From assembly GCA_963920575.1 (NCBI GenBank), contig OY986967.1, positions 25,003,648 to 25,067,647 on the forward strand: DNA of 64,000 bases, in the 5' to 3' direction. A model generated the notes under the pieces. It saw only the letters and a program-made list of their open reading frames with translations. It had not been told where the DNA came from and did no database searches. Each line of letters begins with the position of its first letter. Position 1 is the stretch's first letter. The translations under genes were made by a program, and so were the position numbers. The stretch comes from Narthecium ossifragum (taxonomy: Eukaryota; Streptophyta; Magnoliopsida; Dioscoreales; Nartheciaceae). Shown here piece after piece: positions 52,586 through 62,429 of this stretch.

Positions 52586-53922
52586 TGTCACTGGGTGAAA
52601 GGGGAGATAAATTTTTGCCCTACCTTTGCCCAGTGATGGCGCCAAGAGACCCCCTCCGCTCGCGCATCGTCTGCACGCCATCTATGCACAACTTGTGCAC
52701 TCTGTCTAGCAGCCCGACTGCCTCTTGACCAGCCCTCCTTTTCGCCTTGCACACACACAAGACCCACACAATTTTGGGTAAGGGATGAGATCCCAACTCC
52801 TTTATTGACTAGTGATTACAATAGCACTCTTCTCTCGCCCCCAAACCCTTTGGAGTACAATCACTCCCAATACAAAAAGCTCTCAACCCAAAACCCTAGA
52901 ATCTCGCCTCACAATCCGTTGTAGACGACGACTCCAAAACCCAACACTCGGTTGCTCAACCCGTGAGCTGGCCCATAGCCCCTTTGATCATGATGATGCC
53001 CCACATCTAGCCGACCTCCTCCTTATATAGAGGAGAGTCCATGACTTGCTCCTACAAGTCAAGTTCCCCGGTCCAACCCCAAGTCCTAGGCTTCATGCTT
53101 ATCTAAACATGCAATCAGTCATTTACAAAGCTCCCTAGCCTATTTGGACTCTTACATGAGTTAAGACTTGCCAAAGATGGATGTTTGCAAAAATTCGTTG
53201 CACTTTGGCTCGAAATAGGACTCCTTCCTATTTCCACGAGCCAAGTACAACTTCCCATGTGCCATATTCCATATTTGTCATGTCATCCCATGTTGGAGAC
53301 CTAGGCCAAGTGGAATTAGGTCACTTGCACGCTCAGTTTGGCCTCCATGGCCTAACTGTCTTCCGCCGGGCGAGTTGAGTCCTAGTCCAACTAGAACTCC
53401 CGCAACACTAGAACTTTCTCCTTGCCAAAACCTTCCTTTGCCGCGTCAAGTCCTTCCAAGATCCCAATCCAGGTAGAATTAGGACTTTTGCATGGCTGGT
53501 TTGCTCCAGCTGGCCAACCGCGTCGCCCTTGGGCATTCCGAGTCCTAGTCTGACTGTCGCCTGGCCGCGTCGCGCGGCGTGCGCGCTTATGCCCCGCGCG
53601 CCTTCATGGGTTGCCTTGGCGTGCGTCCCGCTCGCTTGCCTCGTCGCATGGCGTGTCGTACTTCGTCTTGGCTCGGGCCGCCGTGCCATCTTCGAAATCC
53701 GTCGCGTTCTGCTACGCCATGCCGTGTGCCAAACTATTTTGGCGCGTGCATGTTGCTTATGCGCCTCCCTGGTTGCCTCGTCGCGCGTCTCGCTTGATAA
53801 AATCCCTTCATGGCTCGCTAAGTTCTGCTTTGGCTCGGTCCGCCTTGCCATTTTCAACTTTCGTCGCTCCATCTTCAAGATCTCCCGTGCCATTGTTGTG
53901 TCATGGGCTCCAGCCCCTGACA
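52586..53922 (+). mobile_element. Solo LTR of a retrotransposon
   Basis: The 1,337-bp segment begins TGTCACTGGG and ends CCCCTGACA (TG..CA with mirrored TGTCA/TGACA), flanked by CCCCC on both sides. A TATATAGAGG box lies near 53025 on the plus strand, which suggests the orientation. No internal retrotransposon sequence is present. The flanking poly-C tract makes the target duplication less certain. Confidence 0.65.
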
Positions 53923-54942
53923 CCCCCCACCCCCACACACATACCCCTTCCTGACACAAATATTAATTTCCCTGTATACCCCTCAGCTCTTTTTCCTCTC
54001 CCCTGATTACTCGGGCGCTCACAATTTTGTGTTGTTTTTTCTTAGTTTTGTTTCTTTTGTTCATTAGTTTTGTTAATTTGTTATCAATTTTATTTCTTTT
54101 TTTTTGTCAATTTTGTTTTTATTTTTGGATAATTTTTTTTATTATATGTTTGTAATCTTTTGTTTATTTTTTAGTTGTAGTTTTTGGAAGTGATTATTTG
54201 TAAATTTTTTAAAAAGTATAAAAATATGGATCAAAATAAAAAGTATATATATGAAAATAACAAAAATACTAATAGTTAAAAAATGCAATGTGTTTTGTGA
54301 AAAGCCTCCTAAACCAATATTGATTTAGCCATGTTCAGGGAAGAGCACACATAACAATACACAGAAAAAGAGATACACAAAATATATAAAAGGGTGCGGC
54401 TATCCACACCACAAAATAAACTCAATACACCACAAAAATTATTTTTTGGAAAAAAAAATATAAAAATCCTAAACTACCCCCCTCTCTCTCTCTCCCGACC
54501 TCTCTCTCCCGGCGACATCGGCAGCCATCGCCGGTCCTCCACCACCTCTCCACCCCGGCAGCCACCGCCGGGCGCGGGAGAGAGGAGGGGGGGAAGAGGA
54601 AGGCCGGCCGGCTGCGAGAGAGAAGAAGGAAGAGGGAGAAGAAGAGAGAGAAGGCGAGAGAGAGGGGGAAAAGGGAGGGCGGCCGGCTGCGGGAGAGAGG
54701 AGGCGGGTCAGCCGCGGGAGAGAAAGGGAGGGGGGGGAGAGTGGAGGGCGGCCGGCCGCGGGAGAGAGGAGGCCGGCCGGCCGCGAGAGAGAGATAAGGT
54801 GAGAGGAAGAGGGAAGAGGGAAGAGGGAGGCATGAGAGAGAGAAAGGCGAGATAGAGGGGGGGGGAAGGGCGGGCGGTCGACTGCGGGAGAGAAAGGGAG
54901 GGGGGGAAGAGGGAGGGCGGCCAGCCGCGGGAGAGAGGAGGC

Positions 54943-56682
54943 TGATAAGACTTGAAAAGTGCACAAATCACCCGTTTAACTAGGTCTCGTTAGTCTCCGA
55001 GCAATGCTATTTTAATAGTCTATGATGTATTTCAGGTATAAGAGCCTTCAATGACGATTAGATCATGTTTGGTGCTAAAACGAACAAATAAAGACATGCT
55101 GGGAGCAAAGGAATGAAGATGGATTGGCTTTGAAGATTAACCTGTACCTGCTCAGGAAGAACCAGATGATGTGCCATATATGGTTGGAAAGCTCTTGAAG
55201 TCTAGTTTCTGTAGAATTTTACGGTTCGTGATTCCGAGTTTCCTAGAGAAAGTTACGGCAATTTTAGTACCAATGGCGCAGTCTGGATGGCAAGCAGTAA
55301 ATACGCTGAAGGGTCCGATCGATCGGACACCCAGAGTCCGATCGATCGGACTATGCAGAAACCTCACAGAACCTATTTTTTTCAGCTATTCACCTCCCGA
55401 TCGATCCCTCGATCGCTCCTACTGAGTTCGAATGATCGGACACCCAGAGACGGATCGATCGGACTCGGGAAAAGTGAGAAATTGACGATTTTTATGCACC
55501 GGATCGATCGGACGCTCATAGTTCGATCGATCGGACTCGAAAATGACCGTTTCCTTGATATTTATCAAGCAAAATCAAGGGCCAAGATCTAATCCGAGTT
55601 AAGGTGGATACCTAGGCTATAAATAGGCATCTTTTAGGGTTTTTCAGGGTCTTTCTTCTCTCTTGGAGAGGGAGAACAATTTCTTTCTTCTTTTTAACTT
55701 TTATTTATAGATCTTTGGGAGGAAATCCATGGCGGAAGAGCTTCATCAACCTTCATCTATGGATCAAACCCTAAAGATGAGTTGCTAATTTTTACCATGG
55801 GATTCTTATGATGTAACTAAGATTTCTATTATGGATTTCTGAGATATAGGACTTGTATACATGATTGTTTGGCTTATATGGATTGATTTCTATTTCTTTT
55901 ATACCTTGGTGTCGATTTCTTGATAGATGTATTGATTGTTCTTGTGTGCACTTGATTCCGGAGCTTGTGTATGCTAGGGCTTGGATTGGATTCATCCAAA
56001 TAAGAGGACCATGCTAGTCCCATGGTATCTCGGATGAAATCTTCTTCGTGATTAGGGATTGTATAGTGCTAGTCCCACTATAGTAGTGCTAGTCCCACTA
56101 CGTTCTATCTCTAATCCTTCATACATCCTACTTTTGTAGATTTGGCCATCAAGATGGTAAATCCATCTTGATCTCACACCTAAATCCATATCCGTACTAC
56201 TACTTGCGATGAATTCATCCTAATAAGAGGGTTCATTAGCAGTGAACGTAACTAATCATTCGGTTACTGATAATTAGATAATTGTTCTTGCCAACAAGGA
56301 ATCCTAAACAGAACTTGTTGAGTGATAAGGAGAACTAGCCATTCACTTATCAATTATTAGAAAGCCATTCATCGTGTTTGCATGCCCTGATATTAGAAGC
56401 ACCTGGTAGAATCTTGGTTATTGATTAAGAATTCCCTGGTATCTTTTCTCTTATTTATTAATTCTTTAGTATTAGGTTCATTTTAATTCTAAATCTTTTT
56501 CCAACTTGTTGGTAGGGATACTTAGATTGAGTTTAGTAGTATAATTATTTTTCTACGCATTCCCTGTGGATTCGACTCGGACTCACTGCTCGCTACCCCT
56601 AAAGTAGTTAGTTAGTAGTTTGATTATAAATTTGTAATTTTGAACAGACTTGTTAAGCCGCGACACTTTTCAAGTCATATCA
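54943..56682 (+). mobile_element. Solo LTR nested in the MULE
   Basis: The 1,740-bp segment begins TGATAAGACTTGAAAAGTG and ends CACTTTTCAAGTCATATCA, flanked by the 5-bp duplication GAGGC (54938-54942 and 56683-56687). A TATAAATAGG box near 55618 indicates plus orientation. The end region has CCCTGTGGATTCGACTCGG, a motif common in the U5 of plant gypsy LTRs. Confidence 0.9.
55311..55540. repeat. Cluster of GATCGATCGG palindromes in the solo LTR
   Basis: Seven sites with the core CGATCGATCGG or close variants occur in 230 bp, several as full TCCGATCGATCGGA palindromes followed by CACCC or CTC. They lie in the part of the LTR upstream of its TATA box. Confidence 0.75.
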
Positions 56683-57450
56683 GAGGCCGGCCGGGCGCGA
56701 GCGAGAGAGAAGGCGAGAGGAAGAGGGAAGAGGGAGGCGGGAGAGAGAGAAGGCGAGAGAGAGGTGGGGGGAAAGAGAGGGCGGCCGGCCGCGGAGAGAG
56801 GAGTGCGGCCGGCCGCGGGAGAGAGAGAAGGCGAGGAGGGGGGGGGGGGAAGAGGGAGGCTGGTGCCGCCGGGAGAGAGAGAGAGAGAGGGAAGAGGGAG
56901 GCCGGCGCCACCGGGAGAGAGAGAGAGAGAGGGAAGAGGGAGGGAGGCCGCCGTTGCCGCCGCCGGGAGAGAGAGAGAGGGAAGAGGGAGGGAGGCCGCC
57001 GCCGCCGGGAGAGAGAGAGGGAAGAGGGAGGGAGGCTGTCGATGTCGCCGGGAGAGAGAGGTCGGGAGAGAGAGGGGGGTAGTTTAGGATTTTTATATTT
57101 TTTTTCCAAAAATTATTTTTTGTGGTGTATTGAGTTTATTTTGTAGTGCGGATAGCCGCACCCTATATAAAAATACAAATTCTAATCAATATTGTCTTTA
57201 ATTTTTTCTCCGACGCGCTTGGTGTTGTACATGTTACTTCGTACCATAAATGAACACATGTCATATAACGAGTGGCACATCATTTATCTTCGTACAATGT
57301 ATGTTGCCACCACCATGTTGGAATGGGTGGTATATGATAATGAGGGTGTAAGAAAACTTGCACGAAGTGATTGTCAACATGGACAATAGCTATTTCTCAA
57401 CGCTTTTAGTTTGGAATTGGAGGAGTCCTTGATGGAATGTGAGTAAAAAA

Positions 57451-57860
57451 ACTCTTGAATTTTTAAATTTCCTAAATTTAAGGTTTGAAATTTTAAAAAT
57501 TTTATGATTAGAAATTAGAAATTTTTATAATTTAAAATTTGAAATTTATACGATTTGAGCATTTTGCCCAGCCCTGCCAACACGAAGAACTCATGAGTCA
57601 TGATGTTTTTGTTCGGTCAAAACAGTGTAGTACTTGGAGGCAGACCCGGGCTTAGCATGTAAGACTAGGGTACAAAGTTTGCCGACTAATAATAGTAGAT
57701 GTACTAGATATGTAGCTTATTTGAGTCCCTTCAAAGTACCAAAGCCTTGAGAAGTGTTCAACGGTACAAGTCTTACCAGCCTTATGCTCAATTGATCAAA
57801 AAAAACGGTACAAGTCTTAAAAAAAATTAGGTCCCGGACGTACATGTTAGGAATTTTTTT
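57451..57860. other. AT-rich spacer
   Basis: Between the large inverted-repeat element and the next element there is AT-rich sequence with AAATTT-type short repeats (57460-57560). No gene is supported. Confidence 0.4.
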
Positions 57861-57869
57861 TGTATGTTT

Positions 57870-59920
57870 AGGCCCTGGTAATTTGCTTTTGACACATCCG
57901 CCCCCTCCGTTGTTTTGTTGTAAAATAAAACCCAAAAGTCTTAAAATTCCATCTTTGTCTATATTTTCTAATATAGATGAAGTCATACATGTCATGGATA
58001 ATAAAACATCGTGTTTTCTCCACTTCTCTCTATACTCTGGAATCTTTCTCACTCACCCCCTCTCTCTCTCCTCTCTCTCTCTCTCACTCACTTGCTCACT
58101 CTCACGCTCACTCGCTCGTTCCGATAGCGTACAAAGACGTGTTCCTTGGGATGGGGAACCCCTGCTCAATATTTCCGTTGTGGTCAACGAGGAGGTCCTC
58201 AACAAGTAAGCGATGGGGAACCCCCTGCGCCACCGCTCCCGAAGAACGTGTGGATACCCACCTTGACGTCGCAAGCCACGATGCCCCCATCGTCGTCTCC
58301 AGCCATGGCTGAGGATGCAGAGGTGGCACAGTGGAACTGCGTCATCTCATTCTCGTCAGCGGCGAGGCGATCGTTGTAGGATGGGATGTGCAAAAGAGCC
58401 GAATATGATCTCCACCACGCGGCGTGATGAGTGTTTCAGCAGAAGTGTCGCAAGGGTCGAGGGCGGAGCCGTTGTGAGCAGTGGACGGATGGGCTTGGGT
58501 GGTTTCGCCTTGGCAACGGATTTGGTGGCCGGTTTACGTTGGGATTGTGACAGTGGATTGGTTTTGGATGAGGGTTTCTCTTTTGAAATGACCGCAATGT
58601 CTTCATGTCTCAATTTTACGCGCATATCATATTTTACGCATGCATTTTATACGCACTTTTTACTAATAGGTTTTACACGCGTTTATATGTCAATTTAACG
58701 CACATATTATATTTTACACGCATATTTTCAACTTTAATGTTAGCTTACTAATATATGCATCGATGAGATGTTTGTACTCGCATTTGCAAAATATACGTGC
58801 ATCCTTGATGTTTGTATTGCATTATTGGCGTTTATTGTGACAAATTCCACGCATAACGTTTATACTCGCTGTTACGCCACGCATAGCGTTTATACTCATA
58901 GTAACCCTGCTTATAACCTTTACTCTCGTGTTTGCGTACTTATATATGCTCCGCATATAACTTTATAGTTATGGTTATGCCGTGTGGATTGCTAGTACTC
59001 GTAAAAAGAACAAGTGAACAAACACACATATGTGCATGAAATAATATGTCACTTGTGAACCCTATAACTTCTTCCCAAATTTTTCTAAAAAATTGTAACC
59101 TAGCCTTAGCTTATTTGATCCAAAAAAAAGGAAAAAAAATGTCGAACTTCTCCCACACGTGACGAGCAGAGAGTATCCTCAAAACCAACGACACCTGCTT
59201 ACGTTGCGCTCACCCCCCTACCTAAAAAATTAGTAAAAGAAATAAGATAAGAGAAGCTCCTCCTAGCTCTCCTCCCCACCGTCCAAACACGAATTCTGAA
59301 GGAAAAAAAAAAAGCGAGACCCAGGACCAGAGAAGCCTATCATTGAGATGGTGGAATCCCTCCTGGATCCCAACGTGACGAGAATGGTGACCCTGGAGGG
59401 GAAGAAGGAGTCGGAGTCAGAGACAGAGTTGGTGGTGTGACAGGTGAAGGATTCATCGGCTGTTGGCCGTGGAGGCGGAGGCGGCGAAGTCTTGGGATAT
59501 CCCAGTGGTTAAGGGGTTTGGGGACAATTAGGAGGTTTTCGTGGGAGAGACGGAGAAGCCTCTTGTGCATCGCGAGGCGGATCATGTTCAACATCCTCTG
59601 TCTACCAGATCTTCATGAGACACCTCGGCAACCTCCAGCTCTATGTCATTGTCATTGGCCTCTCGTCATCTCCAATTCCTCTTTTGGGTGAGCATGAGAG
59701 AGAGCGAATGAGTTTCAGAGAGAGAGATATAGGATCGAGAGAATCCGGAGTATAGAGAGAAGCGGATAAAAATATAATTTTTTACTATATATCCATAGCA
59801 TGACCTGGCTTGGCTTCATCCATGTGAAAAAGCACGGGCAAAAATGATATTTTGAGACTTTGGGGTCTTATTTTGCAACAAAACAACGGAGGGTCCGCAT
59901 GTGCCAGAAACAAACCATCT
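57870..59920. mobile_element. DNA transposon with about 75-bp inverted ends; possible gene-fragment carrier
   Basis: The left end (CCCTCCGTTGTTTTGTTGTAAAATAAAACCC and flanks, 57860-57945) is mirrored at 59845-59917 (GGGGTCTTATTTTGCAACAAAACAACGGAGGG, read inverted). The 2-kb interior is GC-richer than its surroundings, with short open frames such as 59347-59439 (EMVESLLDPNVTRMVTLEG). None matches a transposase I recognise. This fits a Pack-MULE-like element, but I identified neither the captured gene nor a target duplication. Confidence 0.5.
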
Positions 59921-60038
59921 CATGACTCTTCTTCATAAAACCCTCACCACCTCCCCTTCTCTACTCTCTTCTCTCTTTTTCTCTCTTCAAGACATACCTA
60001 ATTGAAGGTGATCATCAGTACGTAGAAAGCTATTAGTC

Positions 60039-60637
60039 ATGGTGTCTATAAGCTTGCATCTTGGGCTTCTCCTCTCTTTGGTTGCCCTACAAGACTCCAG
60101 TATGTTCTTGACTTCCTCGCTATTGTCTAGCTACTATATCTTTGAGATTCACTAATACATAAGTTTGAGCACTTACAAATTTTCGGTTATAGTAGTTATC
60201 GAAACATTTGCTAGCAGCGGTCAAGAACTAGTTGGCAATCAAAAGGTTGGTAGTGCGCCTCTTCTTGTTGTTCTAGCTTCTTTGGGAGCTAGTTAGTTAG
60301 TGTGTTGATCAAACAATGTATCTTAGCTGCAGGGGCTTGGCGGCGAAACGGCAGCCGCTACTACTGCAACAAATGGAAAATGGCTCAGAGGAAGGAAGAT
60401 GGCTGCAGAACAAGTGGAGAAGAAGGAGGTGATGGAAGTGACAGGCTCAATGAAATCAGGTGCAAAACCTTATTTGGAAACATTGATCATCATGAAGGAA
60501 AGGGGTAGTTAAATGTAGAGCTAGTGTGGTTTGAGGAATAGAGGGCTTCCTATGATCAGTGTCAAACTGATTGGTCTTATATCTTGTAGTTCTGATTATA
60601 GAGCACCCAAGCATATATCATCCCCCAAATAACAACT
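60039..60637 (+). pseudogene. Broken RGF module A in the inverted copy of the peptide locus
   Basis: Exons 60039-60099, 60196-60245 and 60333 onward match module A of the minus-strand locus with the same splice phases. Exon 1 still encodes a good signal peptide (MVSISLHLGLLLSLVALQ). In exon 3, a one-base deletion around 60452-60460 shifts the frame and gives a stop at 60510-60512. The remnant of the peptide region further on (60593 onward) reads DYRAPK and then diverges to HISSPK and a stop, so the HPPKNN end is lost as well. No functional module A peptide can be made. Confidence 0.88.
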
Positions 60638-60996
60638 AAGGCAATGGCCTCTGTTACATTAAAGCATAGAGCAAGCTAGCTATGGTTTTAGTCCTTCTTG
60701 TTTCCTTTCATAGCGTCTTCTGTAAGAAACTGACTTGATGCTGACGAAAGAAATCGATCTTTTTGTATACCAAAGTTTCATCTTCATTTGATACATCTAA
60801 ATATGCTACTATTTTGGCCTAGTTTTCCAAACGTTGGAGTTTGGATATATACATCCTTGGTTTGACAATGGAGAACATGTTTGCATATCATCTAGTATCC
60901 TATGGAAATGTTTGTTAGTGAGTTTTTTGAGACATGAGAAGTGTAAAAGTGGATGAATCCCTGTACTATTTTAAATACCTGTTCTTCTTGCTGCAG

Positions 60997-61519
60997 GAAA
61001 TGTTGAGCACTCTTCAGAGAAAAAAATTAGGCTATCAATTCCAAAGTTACATGATGATCAACAGGTCAGTCATTCTCTCACTCTCTATGTATTGGCATAA
61101 TAAAACCAAGAAGTTAATTTCCATACAATGATCAAGGCTTTGATTTATCTAGTTTCTCTTGCTCCCAATCTAGGATTTCCAAAATCTTTGCAAACCCTGG
61201 TAATATTCTTATTTCTATTTCTTAGTTCATTTCAGTACTGATTCTTAATTTGCTTACTCTTGTTCCTCAGAGGCAGGATAGCAGTAGCACCATTCAAGCC
61301 TCAAAGACAAAGTCCTCTGCAACTCATGGCAGTGTGGGATCTTCATCAAAGTCTAAAGTACCAACCTCACATGGATATCATGAGGATCAACAAGACATGG
61401 ATACTCAAAAACTACTAGAGGCAACTACTCAAATATTTAACATGTTGGCCAAGGACTACAAATCTAAGGGTAGCCGTCGGCCTCCGATCAACAACTATCA
61501 ACCCTTAAGTAAACCCTAA
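60997..61519 (+). CDS. Intact RGF-like module B in the inverted copy
   Basis: Exons 60997-61064 and 61271-61519 have the same lengths (68 and 249 bases) and phases as module B on the minus strand. Joined to signal exon 60039-60099, which ends one base into a codon, they give a 125-residue precursor with a signal peptide. The propeptide ends FNMLAKDYKSKGSRRPPINN plus a short tail. Compared with the other copy, the flanks of the core are conserved (FNMLAKDY and RRPPINN), while five residues within it differ. Splicing to exon 1 is inferred from phase and from the absence of any other usable start codon. Confidence 0.7.
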
Positions 61520-62240
61520 TTAAAGCTGATCGAGTACCGTGGAAATGTAGTTTTTCCACACAATTTTGCCATGGGATATGACTTCCCTCCACTGTATAAA
61601 TATCACTTCATGCTACACTACTATAGCTGCTGCTAGTTTCATTTCATATGTTTTGGTTTGACATAAGTAGCTCACCAATGTATTAATTTTCCCCTATATA
61701 TATCATCTACAACCAAATCACTTATATATCGAAACTCTCAAACCCCTGTCCAATCCTTGGATATCATGAATTTAACATGGTTTTTTTTATCTTGGTGTAC
61801 TTGAGAGCAATTGAATTGAGTCTGAGATGCTCATTATATATATATATATATATATATATACGAAATAGTGTTATTCCAGGGATCTCAGATATTCAAACAA
61901 GATATCAGCAATGATGATAGTTTTTAATGTTTAAGTGCCATCCAATATGAGCCTAACCATGTGAAAGGCTCTGCCATAAGTTGTTCATCACGCGCATGTG
62001 AAAGGCTCTGCCATAAGTTGTTCATCACGCGTGTCTTCTTCAATTCGACTCTAATATTTTTCGTTATCTCAGCAGTCAGCAGCTACTTCTGAACTGCAGT
62101 TTTAGGTATTTCAAAATCCACACGAGTTTTCACCAGTTTAGAATATCTCTCATAACCTCGAAGGGCAAAAGAGCAATCTGTACTATGGTAGCTAAAGTTA
62201 GGCAGCGGGTGAAGATTGTTATTGAATCATGTTCATATAG
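61520..62240. other. 3' flank of the peptide locus copy
   Basis: The first 400 bases match the 3' flank of the minus-strand locus (for example GATCGAGTACCGTGGAAATGTAG). A TA microsatellite lies near 61834-61860. A 37-bp unit starting CATGTGAAAGGCTCTGCC is tandemly doubled at 61958-62031. Confidence 0.6.
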
Positions 62241-62429
62241 TGTTGATATAGTTCCCTTACTTAGCTTGACTATATTAGGTAGACTGAGGATTTGATGCAA
62301 TTAGCATCAATCATACATGTATTTTCCTTTCTTGTGTGCCTCCTTCTCTATATAAAGGATGGCCTCCTGTATAGTTGTAGATACAGAGAATATATACACA
62401 ATTCTCCATTACTGTCTCTGTCTTTATCA
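62241..62429 (+). repeat. 5' LTR of a Ty1/copia-type element
   Basis: The 189-bp segment begins TGTTGATATAG and ends CTTTATCA, with a CTATATAAAGG box near 62349. It is followed directly by TGGTATCA, the start of a primer-binding site for initiator tRNA-Met. The other LTR lies beyond the window, so the boundaries are inferred. Confidence 0.7.

Larger units (their letters stand above)
54392..57163. mobile_element. Non-autonomous Mutator-like element (MULE) carrying a nested solo LTR
   Basis: Long terminal inverted repeats start GGGTGCGGCTATCC and extend about 150 bp, through AAATAAACTCAATACACCAC and into CTCTCTCCCGGCGACATCG. A perfect 9-bp target duplication TATATAAAA flanks it (54383-54391 and 57164-57172), as expected for Mutator elements. 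The interior is GA-rich with GGCCGGCCG blocks and no transposase. Removing the nested solo LTR and one copy of its target duplication leaves about 1,027 bp. Confidence 0.9.
50323..57450. repeat. Large inverted-repeat element with about 700-bp arms
   Basis: The left arm (about 50323-51052) is mirrored by the right arm (about 53930-57450 minus the inserted MULE). Matching landmarks include ACTTCGTGCAAGTTTTCTT, CGTTATATGACA, GTACAACACCAA, CAATATTGATT, ATGTTCAGG and TTTGTGTCAG. The central part holds a hAT MITE, two foldbacks and a solo LTR. Long arms suggest a MULE or foldback transposon, but no clear outer target duplication was found, so an inverted duplication is also possible. Confidence 0.7.

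Noticed and set aside
53408..54006. Open frames of 130-183 residues on both strands
   Set aside because: They lie in a GC-rich part of the solo LTR, show no family similarity, and overlap in opposing frames.
54394..57146. Several Arg/Gly/Glu- or Pro/Ser-rich open frames up to 180 residues
   Set aside because: They arise from GA-rich low-complexity DNA of the MULE, appear in several frames at once and have no domain.
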